Below, piece after piece: positions 34,926 through 43,996 of a stretch of 64,000 bases of DNA. The notes below the pieces were generated by a model. It had not been told where the DNA came from. It searched no databases and saw nothing but the letters and a program-made list of their open reading frames with translations. A program made the translations under genes and the position numbers. The DNA comes from Gimesia aquarii. GTDB lineage: Bacteria; Planctomycetota; Planctomycetia; Planctomycetales; Planctomycetaceae. How positions within the stretch are numbered: the first letter of the stretch is position 1; each line of letters starts with the position of its first letter. The stretch is from positions 4,663,800 to 4,727,799 of the forward strand of contig NZ_CP037920.1 of NCBI RefSeq assembly GCF_007748195.1, given 5' to 3'.

Positions 34926-37622
34926 ATGTCATACATTTCTCCCACAAGCTCTGCGGCACAACCATTTGTTGTCTATCGAGCAAAGCTGGATCAAGCCAGA
35001 GAACGTGGCCAAGAGTTATTAAAGAGTGGTGCGAGCGGCTTGCAGATCGCAACTGCAATTGCAGAATCAATTGAGCAATTAATCCTGCAGATTATCCAAG
35101 ACCAGTTTTACCAGCTACCTGAGACAGAGCAAAAATTAATCAGTCAACACAGTACAATTATGGTCATCGGCGGCTCAGGACGCGGATTGATGGCCCCGTA
35201 CTCTGATGTCGATTTGTTGTTTCTTTATCGTAGTCAGGTTACCAGTGAATTCTCAGAATTCGTCGGAAATATTGTGCGTACTTTTTGGGACACAGGCCTG
35301 AAACTGGGACATAGCGTCAGGACCGTTGCTGATTCAGTCAAGATGGCACGGACGGAACCAGAATTCGCAACTGCCATGATTGAAGCACGCTCGATCTGGG
35401 GAGACGAATCTCTTTCTGAACAACTGATCCGCAGCTTTTATCGGCATGTCATTTTATTTCGCAGACGAATTTTCTTTGAACAATGTGTCATAGCACGTTG
35501 GGAAGAGCGCGAGCAGCATGGCGGCGCGGTCATGCAGTTGGAACCCGATATCAAACGATCGCCCGGTGGTTTGCGGGATATTCATTTACTGCGGTGGGCA
35601 GGTTACTCTCGTTACGGAACAGCAAATCTTGATATGCTGCGACTAGACAGCCGGATCAGCAGTCGTGATGTTCGCACGCTGAAACATGCCCGCGATTACC
35701 TGCTCAAAGTACGTATTCAACTGCACTATGAAGCTGGCAAACAACAGGATTTATTCACCAAAGACACACAGCTCTGGATGGCCGAACAACGCAACATTGA
35801 AGGCACCAATGGACAACGCCCAGTAGAACTTCTGATGCAAGAATATTTCCAGCACAGCAAAGCCGTTGCTGAAATCACCGAACGTTTTATAAAAGCACAT
35901 CGCCCTCAACCAGTTTTCTCTCGGATCTATAACTTTTTGATGACACACCGTTCGGATTCGATTCTAAAAATTGTGCCAGATCATTTGGATGTCGTTCCTA
36001 AATATCGCACCAAAGTCAGCAGCAACCTGGAAGAAATCCTCAAACTTTTCGATACTGCCTCACTTTATGGCATCTCAATCGCTCCTGAACTTCTAGACGC
36101 AATTCGCGAATCAACCCTACAACTCCCCCCTGCCCTTACTAATGAGTCAATCGATCTATTTCGAGCCATTATGGACCGAAGTAATAACTTAGGTCCGACT
36201 CTGAGAACGATGTTTGAAACGGGAGTGTTAAATTTACTGATTCCCTATATGAAACACGCATACTGTTTATTGCAATTTAATCAATACCACAGTTACACCG
36301 TCGATGAACATACTTTTCGTGCGATTGAAGCAGCAGAGACTTTTACAAACGATGATTCGCCTCTGGGCAGTTCCTATCGACGTATTGAAAAGAAAGATAT
36401 TCTAAATCTGGCTATTTTGCTGCATGATATCGGTAAAGGTTATGGGGAAGACCACAGCAAAATGGGAGCAATGATTGCTGCAGACACGGCAGTCCGCTTT
36501 GGCTTGAAAGAGGAAGAACAAAAGTTATTGGTCTTTTTGGTGCGAGAGCATCTAACGATGGCCCATCTGGCCTTTCGTCGCGATATTTCAGATCCTGATA
36601 TTCTGTTCGCATTCAGCCAGAAAGTAGGTAGCCCGGAAAAATTGCGAATGCTGTACGTACTCACTGCCGCTGATATTACTGCGGTAGGTCCCGGTGTGTT
36701 TACTGACTGGAAATCAGAATTGCTATCGGATCTATATGAACGAACCATGCTGTTACTTGGTGGTAAACATTCCCGCTACAATCGAGATCAACGGCTTTCG
36801 CGCGTTAAGCAGCGTGTACGTAGTCATCTCGAACTTCCCCAGGTTCTGGAAAACGAAGAAGACACGACGCCCTGGTTCACCGAGTTGTTCAACTCGTTTT
36901 CCCCGCATTATCTATTGGTGACCCCCTCAGAACGTATTGCTGCTGACATCAAAATCTTGCGGGATCTTCCCGCAGATCAAATTGTTGTGGAAGGAGAATT
37001 TGAGCCAGAGACCAGAACGGTCAACTACCATGTGATCGCGCAAGCCATGTATTCACAATCCTGTTTTCATCGAGTGGTCAGTGTCTTCACTTCAAAGCGG
37101 ATGGATATTATCTCTGCACAGATTACCACAAGTGTTTCTGGTGGAGTGGTTGATAGTTTTAGAGTGATCGATAACGATTATGCAGAAGAAGTCCCGACCA
37201 GTCGCATCAAAAAAATGGAACAGGAAATTCGTAAAGCAGTTCTTGGCGAATCCGATGCGAAAACGATGTTTTTAAATAACCAGCGTTTTCAAGAAGCGGC
37301 AAGCTTGAGTGGTGAATTTGATCTGGGTCGCGTCGAAATTGATAATCAATCTTCTAAACGTTGCACAATTATTGATGTGATTGCCCATGATCGGATCGGT
37401 TTGTTATATATCGTTTCGCGCGCGATCAGCCGCATGGGATTGTCTGTCGTGATGGCAAAGATCTCAACACACCTCGACCAGGTAGTTGATGTCTTTTATA
37501 TTATTGACGAACAGGGACAGAAAATAGAACAGGATGCGAGACTACAAGAAATCAGCAAACAGTTGCAAGAGACTCTGCATGAATTTGAGCTGGAAGGATA
37601 CAAAAGGTACCAACGAGTGTAG
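34926..37622 (+). CDS. glnD: [Protein-PII] uridylyltransferase / uridylyl-removing enzyme
   Basis: 898 aa, the normal GlnD length. Nucleotidyltransferase domain (MVIGGSGRGLMAPYSDVDLLF; G-S-G-R-G and D-x-D), a helical middle, an HD phosphohydrolase domain (ILLHDIGKGYGEDHSKMG, REHLTMAHLA), then two C-terminal ACT domains (about 705-790 and 815-890, CTIIDVIAHDRIGLLYIVSRAI). It uridylylates PII when glutamine is low and removes UMP when it is high. Directly after the PII pair, so modifier and targets are encoded together. It uses ATG at 34926; a TTG one codon upstream is in frame. Confidence 0.95.
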   Translation: MSYISPTSSAAQPFVVYRAKLDQARERGQELLKSGASGLQIATAIAESIEQLILQIIQDQFYQLPETEQKLISQHSTIMVIGGSGRGLMAPYSDVDLLFLYRSQVTSEFSEFVGNIVRTFWDTGLKLGHSVRTVADSVKMARTEPEFATAMIEARSIWGDESLSEQLIRSFYRHVILFRRRIFFEQCVIARWEEREQHGGAVMQLEPDIKRSPGGLRDIHLLRWAGYSRYGTANLDMLRLDSRISSRDVRTLKHARDYLLKVRIQLHYEAGKQQDLFTKDTQLWMAEQRNIEGTNGQRPVELLMQEYFQHSKAVAEITERFIKAHRPQPVFSRIYNFLMTHRSDSILKIVPDHLDVVPKYRTKVSSNLEEILKLFDTASLYGISIAPELLDAIRESTLQLPPALTNESIDLFRAIMDRSNNLGPTLRTMFETGVLNLLIPYMKHAYCLLQFNQYHSYTVDEHTFRAIEAAETFTNDDSPLGSSYRRIEKKDILNLAILLHDIGKGYGEDHSKMGAMIAADTAVRFGLKEEEQKLLVFLVREHLTMAHLAFRRDISDPDILFAFSQKVGSPEKLRMLYVLTAADITAVGPGVFTDWKSELLSDLYERTMLLLGGKHSRYNRDQRLSRVKQRVRSHLELPQVLENEEDTTPWFTELFNSFSPHYLLVTPSERIAADIKILRDLPADQIVVEGEFEPETRTVNYHVIAQAMYSQSCFHRVVSVFTSKRMDIISAQITTSVSGGVVDSFRVIDNDYAEEVPTSRIKKMEQEIRKAVLGESDAKTMFLNNQRFQEAASLSGEFDLGRVEIDNQSSKRCTIIDVIAHDRIGLLYIVSRAISRMGLSVVMAKISTHLDQVVDVFYIIDEQGQKIEQDARLQEISKQLQETLHEFELEGYKRYQRV

Positions 37623-37631
37623 TATAAAAAA

Positions 37632-38633
37632 TTAAGCAGGAATGACTTCCAAAAAGGTAATCTCAGCATCCATATGAATTTGACAATCAGGGGCCGTTGC
37701 GGGTATCAGAATAGTTTTCCCTGGGAGAAGTTCATAAGTCTCTTCACCACAGTCTAACTGGCCTTCCCCTTCCAGAATAACCAATACCTGAGCTTGGCTT
37801 AAAGTGGGCAATGAAAAAGAATGCTGAGACTGATGGCGTCGTATTGAAAAGTACTCTGACTCCAAAAGTTGCTCAACATCGTGCCCTGCAGCAAATTGTT
37901 TCTGTGGTTGGATTAAATCTACTGGTCCTCTATCAAAACTGATACTCTCAAAAGCTTTCGTGATATGCAAGGGACGTGGATTCCCTGATTGGTCAAGGCG
38001 GTTCCAATCAAATAAGCGATATGTGATATCGCTGGTTTGCTGAATCTCAGCTAACAGAACTCCCTCACCAATCGCATGAAGCGTACCCGCGGGAATATAA
38101 ACACAGTCCCCTTTTTGCACGGGGTAACTATGTAAACATTCTTCAATGGTCCCCTGCTCCAAATGCCGTCGGAGTCGACATTCATCAACGCCTGGTTTTA
38201 AACCCGCGTAAATTTGACTTCCTTCGGCGGCATCGAGAATAACCCATGCTTCAGATTTTCCTGACTCGATCGAGTCAAATTTCTGTTGATCAGAGTTATC
38301 AGGATGAACCTGTAAAGATAAACGGTCGGTCGCATCGATGAACTTAATCAACAGCGGAAACGTTGTATTACAATTACCGACCCCAAAAAGGGCATCTGGA
38401 TCTTTATGAATCAATTGAGACAACGTCCAGCCAGCAAATTCTCCATTGGCAATTCGAGTTTGGGCAGTAGGATGGTCAGACAGCTCCCAACTCTCTCCAT
38501 AGTCCCCTTCAATACCAATTAATTTATGCAACTGCGTTCCCAGACGCTCTCCGCCCCATCGAGTACGCTTAAAAATAGGCGTAAACTCAAGTGGTAACAG
38601 GGTTGCCGTGGACTGAACTTTTTGCAGTGACAT
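37632..38633 (-). CDS. manA: Type I mannose-6-phosphate isomerase
   Basis: 333 aa, cupin fold. Converts mannose-6-phosphate and fructose-6-phosphate. Motifs: FKRTRWGGERLG at the start, LQVHPDN (zinc ligands Gln and His), ESGKSEAWVILDA, YIPAGTLHAIGEGVLLAEIQQTSD (zinc ligand His in the TLHAI run) and RLFDW. Length fits the short (about 320-aa) bacterial class. Its stop is 10 nt from the glnD stop on the opposite strand. Confidence 0.92.
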   Translation of the reverse strand: MSLQKVQSTATLLPLEFTPIFKRTRWGGERLGTQLHKLIGIEGDYGESWELSDHPTAQTRIANGEFAGWTLSQLIHKDPDALFGVGNCNTTFPLLIKFIDATDRLSLQVHPDNSDQQKFDSIESGKSEAWVILDAAEGSQIYAGLKPGVDECRLRRHLEQGTIEECLHSYPVQKGDCVYIPAGTLHAIGEGVLLAEIQQTSDITYRLFDWNRLDQSGNPRPLHITKAFESISFDRGPVDLIQPQKQFAAGHDVEQLLESEYFSIRRHQSQHSFSLPTLSQAQVLVILEGEGQLDCGEETYELLPGKTILIPATAPDCQIHMDAEITFLEVIPA

Positions 38634-38953
38634 AATTGAAAAAAAGCAATACCAATAAAGAAGATAGAAAGAAGAGTAAAAATGGACTCTTCCATAATGC
38701 TAAACTACGAAAGCCAGCAATTGCAACTATAATCTCTATGAATAGAGATAAGTGCGTTCTCATGGACTTTTTTGTTTTTTTTCTCGAACTGACCTTATGC
38801 AAAGGTTCCAATTGCCATAAACCGAAACACCTGCTAATCTCTCCCCCCTTGCAATCCTTACAGACAGTGAATTCGTTTGTACACATGCCCAGAAACACAA
38901 TAAAACGATTGCAATAATTAGATTTCCACTGTTTATCTATGAAAGGCTGATAA
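38634..38953. other. Divergent intergenic region, manA / small protein
   Basis: 320 nt. TATAAT at 38728-38733 runs into a perfect 7-bp inverted repeat, ATCTCTA-tgaa-TAGAGAT (38732-38749), which looks like an operator over the promoter. A -35 at the right spacing is not seen. Confidence 0.4.
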
Positions 38954-39142
38954 GTGGCTGACTTGTTAGTACAAAGATTGGAATGGGATCTTTCAATTGG
39001 AGACACAATTCAAATAGGCGATCAGTTTTTGACGGTAGTTGATATCGAGGGAGATGAAATACTGTTTCAGTTAGATTCAGAAGACCCATTGAAATCTAAT
39101 CCTAAAGATGAAACAAATTCCAACTCACAATCGTGTCGCTAG
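38954..39142 (+). CDS. Small CsrA-like protein (putative)
   Basis: 62 aa from GTG at 38954, with GAAAGG 7 nt upstream. The segment LSIGDTIQIGDQFLTVVDIEGDEILFQLDSEDP has the spacing of CsrA (G-E-x-I-x-I-G-D ... V-x-x-I-x-G). It lacks the LTRK start and the R-L-G-I beta-4 motif, so if it belongs to the CsrA fold it is divergent. An unrelated small beta protein is the alternative. Tail is polar. Confidence 0.45.
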   Translation: MADLLVQRLEWDLSIGDTIQIGDQFLTVVDIEGDEILFQLDSEDPLKSNPKDETNSNSQSCR

Positions 39143-39188
39143 TCCGAAAACAAAATGATGAGCTTCGGTCTAAAAAATCCAAAATGTA

Positions 39189-39231
39189 GTTCAACCCGAG
39201 CTGAATTAACCAGCTACTTCACGGGTTAAAC
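39189..39231. terminator. Structured convergent intergenic hairpin
   Basis: Outer arms GTTCAACCCG (39189-39198) and CGGGTTAAAC (39222-39231) with one mismatch pair; inner stem AGCTG / CAGCT. It lies between the stops of two convergent genes (39142 and 39244). No long T-run, so termination is a guess. Confidence 0.4.
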
Positions 39232-39243
39232 TATGATTCGAAC

Positions 39244-40767
39244 CTAGAATTGGATCTGATAACGCTTCGTCATCTCTCTACGAATTGACGCCGTGGAGTC
39301 TTCGATTTCTTTCCAACTTGTGAAACGAACACCTGTTGCTTTTGACTGCTCTTCTGCACGGTTCTGAATCTTCACACTCGCATTCGAACGTCGACCGTAA
39401 TAATTATTGTTTGAATCATAATTATAACTGTAATTACCATAAACGCTGGAATTCCGAACCCCAGTGCGAGATCCTGCTGCTCTTTTTGCTAACGCAACAC
39501 CGCGAAGAGTTTCAGCAACTTTCGAGCCGTAGTCAAGTAAATCTTCATCGACGTTTAAGATAGGAAGTCTGTCAATTTTTCGTGCATAGCGTTCGTTGTA
39601 AACTATGTGATTATCGCGATTCGTTTGAAGGTATTTTCGTAAATCATCAACGAGAACTGTTACCGATTTGAAATATGTCAACGAAGCCTGAGCAACTTTT
39701 TCTGGACTACCCGGGCTTAAATCTTCGTCTTTCAATTCGCTAAATTTTGTCGAAGGAATTTCCAGAATACTAAACACACGACGCATGCCATCATTGGAAA
39801 GAGAGCCGCTGAGAATAATTGACTTACCTTTTAATTCGACTTTCCATTTTTCTAAATCATCCAAGTGGATTCCCAAATCATCTATGACTTCCAAAACCAT
39901 GGGTTTCGCAAGACTGGCAAATTTTGCTGTCTCCGAGCTAAAATCGATACGCAATTCTCCTTCGGCTTTGCTGCCTATCTTGACAGAAAAAGTAGCGCCT
40001 TGAATCCCGCTGATAAGTTCAGTTAGCTCTTTAATTTTTTGTTCATTTCCTTTTAACACATTCGACTTCTTAAGGCCTTCCTCAAGTTTATGAGGTTGTG
40101 TGCTATCTTTCAGGTCAATTGCCATCGCAATTTGTGGTCCCGCCCGGCGCACGACTTTCACAGCTTGACTTAAATAAGTTGAAATAACCGAACTGGAATT
40201 TTTTCGGCCAAAGTCCGCCCAACGAGAAACAGCCTGTCGATTTGCAGGATGCATGACCCCCATGACAGAAGTACTAAGCCTGACAAAATAGGCATCACTG
40301 GGTGTCCACGCAGCATGTAAACCATTGATCGAATCTACATAACCACCTTCTGCCCGTGCAATGGAGCGCATTGGAATCGGTTCTTTTAAATCCATAACCG
40401 CCAATTCCCAGTTTTGCCCTAAGTCATTCGCAAAGTTAAGTTGTGCTGCAATGACAATTTTTTCTGCTTCGGGTGGTAAATAAATAGGCCGTTCGACATA
40501 AGCGGCTTCATGTTTTTTTTCCCAACCTTCTTTTCTCGCCAATGTGCTGGCATGCATACGAGAGACATCAATGACAACAACTGAATTAGCACTTGAAGGA
40601 ATTCTATTGAGCAGGTCTTCAAACTGAGCCCACGCAGGAACCTCATAGAAAAGAGCGGCAAGCAAACACGCTGGAAGAATTAGTAGCGACCTTGGAGCAG
40701 AGTTCGATGCTGACTTGAAAAACAGAACTGAAAAAATACGCAGAGAAGCTTGATGAATGTATTTCAT
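39244..40767 (-). CDS. Exported planctomycete protein of unknown function
   Basis: 507 aa. After a long N-terminal region comes a signal-type segment (SLLILPACLLAALFYEVPAWAQ). The mature part starts FEDLLNRIPSSANSVVVIDVSRM and has alternating hydrophobic strands (WELAVMDLKEPIPM; YFVRLSTSVMGVM). The C-terminal third has a short Tyr/Asn-rich stretch (YGNYSYNYDSNNNYYGRR) before the end. I recognise no domain. AAAGG precedes the ATG. Confidence 0.7.
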   Translation of the reverse strand: MKYIHQASLRIFSVLFFKSASNSAPRSLLILPACLLAALFYEVPAWAQFEDLLNRIPSSANSVVVIDVSRMHASTLARKEGWEKKHEAAYVERPIYLPPEAEKIVIAAQLNFANDLGQNWELAVMDLKEPIPMRSIARAEGGYVDSINGLHAAWTPSDAYFVRLSTSVMGVMHPANRQAVSRWADFGRKNSSSVISTYLSQAVKVVRRAGPQIAMAIDLKDSTQPHKLEEGLKKSNVLKGNEQKIKELTELISGIQGATFSVKIGSKAEGELRIDFSSETAKFASLAKPMVLEVIDDLGIHLDDLEKWKVELKGKSIILSGSLSNDGMRRVFSILEIPSTKFSELKDEDLSPGSPEKVAQASLTYFKSVTVLVDDLRKYLQTNRDNHIVYNERYARKIDRLPILNVDEDLLDYGSKVAETLRGVALAKRAAGSRTGVRNSSVYGNYSYNYDSNNNYYGRRSNASVKIQNRAEEQSKATGVRFTSWKEIEDSTASIRREMTKRYQIQF

Positions 40768-41007
40768 GATTCAACCTTTGATGTGGAGCCCGAATGCCTA
40801 AGTTATCACGTCAGGCAAGATTTGTATTAGAATGCGTTTGAAACGGATCCAGAATAGGAATGAAATCATCATACCAAGCTGCATCCCCTCGCGCCTAACA
40901 ATATCGTATTTTTTCAAGGTTGCATTAGTGATTCAGTTTTTCAACATTGTTAAGGATCAAGAAGCTGTTAAAACTCGTTCTGCTTTCACATTCATTCAGG
41001 TGAGGAT

Positions 41008-41133
41008 ATGAACCTCTTGGACACACATCCAAACAGTTTTAATATCCTAAAACAATTCAGTGCAGAGGAACCATATGAAGAAAAATTATCAATAAATACC
41101 TCAAAGTATTTATTGATAATCAGTTTGGTCTGA
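41008..41133 (+). CDS. Possible 41-aa small ORF
   Basis: ATG at 41008 preceded by AGGTGAGGA; reads MNLLDTHPNSFNILKQF, then EEPYEEKLSIN and a hydrophobic end (YLLIISLV). Its 3' part overlaps the terminator hairpin of the opposite strand. No family recognised; it may be chance. Confidence 0.2.
   Translation: MNLLDTHPNSFNILKQFSAEEPYEEKLSINTSKYLLIISLV
41081..41120 (-). terminator. Terminator of the GT-C-like gene
   Basis: Perfect 15-bp stem ATTATCAATAAATAC / GTATTTATTGATAAT with a 6-nt loop; on the minus strand it is followed by a T-run (41081-41085). It lies 27 nt after the stop of the gene ending at 41147. Confidence 0.75.
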
Positions 41134-41146
41134 ACACAAATTACAT

Positions 41147-42781
41147 CTACTTATGAGTAAGCGTTTTTGGATCGGCAGGAAAAAGACACCACTTTGGCAC
41201 TTGAGGGATTGCAAGCCTCTTTCGTTTTGTTTCAGCAATGACCTCTTGAAAGCGAGGAATATTTTTTAGCCAAAGTGTTGCCTGCTGATCATTATAGATC
41301 TGTACCCAGTCTTTACGCTGCTCCAGATAACCCAAAACATTCAAAGACGCAGGCAGTAATAATATTTCTGTTGGATACTGATCGAGTAAGGGAGTGGGAC
41401 CATGCGAGTTCTTATCCAACTTTTGAAATTGCACTAACTCTGCTTCTAACTTGGCCGAGTATACAGTTCGATAACGGCCATCAAAGGCGATTCGCGATTC
41501 TGGAAACGTTTGCCAGATGACATACTGTGCCCAACCGTAATCCGTTAAAATATTTCCGTTGAGATTTTGGTCTTGTAAGACTTCGATTGATGCTACGGGC
41601 ATGCCTGGTGCTCTGCTTCGCGTTTCTACTCCAATCTGCCACGGAGGAACGGACTCTTCCCAGAGCTTCATGATTGTATGAACTGCCAAACCACTAACCA
41701 CTAACATAGTAGAAGCAACTAATAGAGAACGGATTATTCTGCGCCGTTCTCCTCCCCACTGCTGATTAAGATAAGGAAACAACCTACGAATCGAATCAGA
41801 AATTGGCATCGGCAATAAAATAATCACTGCGATTGCCAATAATGCCACATGCCGAATATGGCTGATGGCTTGATAGGCAATCACAACGATTAAAATAAGA
41901 TCTATCCACTCCCACTTTCGTGAACCGAAAAATGCCAGTCCGATTAACAAAAAGGGAATATAGTATAACAATGCCTGTTGCGCATCCCAAAGTGGTTGCC
42001 ACTCACGAACAATCTGTTTTGTGATTAAATGATCCCACAACATCTGATGTAATTGAATTCCATAAGGATTGATCAGTGTCACAGTCCAGGCAAGACCAAT
42101 GGTAATACACAACCGAAAAAAATCTCTTTGTTGATATTGTGATTGATAAACGCCCTTGCCCATCCAAAGTAATACAACCCCTTGAATTCCAACGCCAGCC
42201 AGAAAACCACCATGAGAGTTTGCCCAAAACATCATCACCACCGGCAGGTACCAGATTGATTTCGACTGAGGATGATTGAGGTAATGCCTTAACAATAACA
42301 GAGTCAATGCAAAACAACCAAAGGTGACAAGTTGAGGACGAACGAAAACTACAAACTGGGAAAGGCAGAATGCAGTATAAACCAGTAACAAGATTGCAGC
42401 AGCAAGACTTGCTTTGAATTTTCTCAAAGCAATCCAGGCAGGAATAAAAATCACCAATAACCAGAAATTACGCCACAACCAAAGTCCAATATTTCCAAAA
42501 CTGCTCCATAACCAACCAAAAGACAACTCAGAAAGCCATTCGTGATTCACCCAGATGGCACCTGGTTCGGTATAACAAAATGGATCGGAGTATTCTACCA
42601 GAACATGTTGTTCTATCGCACGCAGACCATAAAGCGTATGTCCCCAAAGATCAGGGTCAGCAATCGTCACAGTGCAAGTTAAAAATAGACAACATCCCCA
42701 GATCATAGTAGTGGAAAGCCACCACTCTTGATCGCTCATGGTCCATTCGCCGGGAACGTGTTCTAAATCAGGTCCTTTCAC
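41147..42781 (-). CDS. Multi-pass membrane protein, putative GT-C-type glycosyltransferase
   Basis: 544 aa from a GTG at 42781 with AAAGG 7 nt upstream; an ATG at 42739 is the alternative. About ten membrane segments. The first extracytoplasmic loop has DPDLWGHTLYG and, further on, WVNHEWLSE; acidic residues there suggest a GT-C glycosyltransferase (PMT/ArnT/STT3-like), which uses a polyprenyl-linked sugar. The C-terminal soluble part (about 390-540) reads ASIEVLQDQNLNGNILTDYGWAQY and FDGRYRTVYS. No GT family is certain. Confidence 0.6.
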   Translation of the reverse strand: MKGPDLEHVPGEWTMSDQEWWLSTTMIWGCCLFLTCTVTIADPDLWGHTLYGLRAIEQHVLVEYSDPFCYTEPGAIWVNHEWLSELSFGWLWSSFGNIGLWLWRNFWLLVIFIPAWIALRKFKASLAAAILLLVYTAFCLSQFVVFVRPQLVTFGCFALTLLLLRHYLNHPQSKSIWYLPVVMMFWANSHGGFLAGVGIQGVVLLWMGKGVYQSQYQQRDFFRLCITIGLAWTVTLINPYGIQLHQMLWDHLITKQIVREWQPLWDAQQALLYYIPFLLIGLAFFGSRKWEWIDLILIVVIAYQAISHIRHVALLAIAVIILLPMPISDSIRRLFPYLNQQWGGERRRIIRSLLVASTMLVVSGLAVHTIMKLWEESVPPWQIGVETRSRAPGMPVASIEVLQDQNLNGNILTDYGWAQYVIWQTFPESRIAFDGRYRTVYSAKLEAELVQFQKLDKNSHGPTPLLDQYPTEILLLPASLNVLGYLEQRKDWVQIYNDQQATLWLKNIPRFQEVIAETKRKRLAIPQVPKWCLFPADPKTLTHK

Positions 42782-42846
42782 AAGCTTGCCTTTGCCAGAT
42801 AATTCATTGCTCTCTTTGGATCTATTACCGTTTCATAGTGAATAAT

Positions 42847-42880
42847 AAAAAAAAAGATCTGCACATGATTGTACAGACCT
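42847..42880 (-). terminator. Terminator of the Cys-rich secreted protein gene
   Basis: Read on the minus strand: AGGTCTGTACA-ATCA-TGTGCAGATCT (11-bp stem with two G-T pairs) then a run of nine T. Starts 56 nt after the stop at 42936. Confidence 0.85.
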
Positions 42881-42935
42881 TTTGATTTTCGTTTTCAATC
42901 TCATCGCCAGCAAATACTGAGTAGAATAAAACTCA

Positions 42936-43493
42936 TTACTTACTTTTAAGAATGTCTTCCAGACTGGGAAGCGGAGTATGGATTGGTCCCAACACAGGCA
43001 AGTCTTCGCCATTTGCTGGAGATTCTTCATAAGAAGTCAGATCAATTTGTGCATAAATTTGAACGAACATTTTATGCGAATAAGGAGCTCTAGGATCACC
43101 GCCTATTGCGACAACTTCTCCTTTTTGCTTCAAAACATTCGTGTAGTTATATGGTCTAAAGTAGTAATAACCATGATAAACTGGCGTGTAAGGATAATGA
43201 GGGTACATATCTCCTGTTGTTTTCCAATTCCACCAAGGTCGCTTCTTTAATTTGCAAAAACCATTGCAATAACTACTGCCACACATATTACATACACCAT
43301 ATCCACCACCTGAACCATCTCCTCCACCTGACTGGCAAGAGCCGCCTGGCATGCAGGAATGGGCTGCAGGATAACTACATTCACATGATGCTAATGAGAT
43401 AGTTGCGGGAGCACTGACTGTGCTGGCAGGAATGACTTCACCGTCATACTGCCAGGCACTTAAACCGATGAGCAATGCAAAACTCGCATTCAT
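42936..43493 (-). CDS. Secreted Cys- and Tyr-rich planctomycete protein
   Basis: 185 aa from the ATG at 43493, which has AAAGGTGG just before it; a TTG at 43529 is in frame but lacks this. The N-terminus (MNASFALLIGLSAW) is weakly signal-like. Residues about 30-90 hold nine cysteines in short pairs with Gly/Ser (CMPGGSC, CNMCGSSYCNGFCK). Next is an aromatic stretch (WWNWKTTGDMYPHYPYTP, YYYFRPYNY) seen in many planctomycete proteins of unknown role. Function unknown; envelope or matrix protein is a guess. Confidence 0.62.
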   Translation of the reverse strand: MNASFALLIGLSAWQYDGEVIPASTVSAPATISLASCECSYPAAHSCMPGGSCQSGGGDGSGGGYGVCNMCGSSYCNGFCKLKKRPWWNWKTTGDMYPHYPYTPVYHGYYYFRPYNYTNVLKQKGEVVAIGGDPRAPYSHKMFVQIYAQIDLTSYEESPANGEDLPVLGPIHTPLPSLEDILKSK

Positions 43494-43996
43494 GAGACCA
43501 CCTTTTATATCTTTACGTTGTATAAACAACTCATTTGGTTAGGCAAACTGGTGGGATAACAACTGAAATCCACTCTGAACTCAGAGCGTAATCTCTCTCA
43601 CCATAAATCGTTTTCGACTTACTAGTGACCGGAGGTAAAGTAGAAAATCAGATAAATCTCTAAAATATAAAAAATTGCATAATCTGGGAAACACTGCAAA
43701 ATTAAGATTAACCTCCCTGACTTGATTATCCGATAAGACTGATGCTACGGGAATTGTATGAACAGATACCAACTCCCGATTTGAGTTAAAATGATATGTT
43801 GAAAGTTAAATCCGCAAATAACTGATAGCTGGACTTAAATTCCTTAACAGTTTTGAGCCATCTACCAGACACAAACTAAAAAAGCGGCAACATCATAAGT
43901 AATTAAACTAATCTCCTTTAAGCGTGGCTTAATGTGAGCGATAATTAACTAAATTCCTAACTCCAAAATTGATGTCCAAAGGATTGGGAGACAAGT
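43494..43996. other. Divergent intergenic region before the secretin gene
   Basis: About 500 nt, AT-rich, no credible gene. GGGAG lies 6 nt before the ATG at 43997. No clear -35/-10 pair was found. Confidence 0.45.

Larger units (their letters stand above)
40768..41146. other. Intergenic region with a minus-strand terminator and a short ORF
   Basis: 379 nt between two minus-strand genes. It holds the upstream DNA of the gene starting at 40767, a 41-codon plus-strand ORF (41008-41133) with a good ribosome-binding site, and a 15-bp terminator hairpin at 41085-41120. Confidence 0.5.

Noticed and set aside
43581..43772. 63-codon minus-strand frame upstream of the secretin
   Set aside because: No ribosome-binding site, family or signal; it lies in an AT-rich promoter region.
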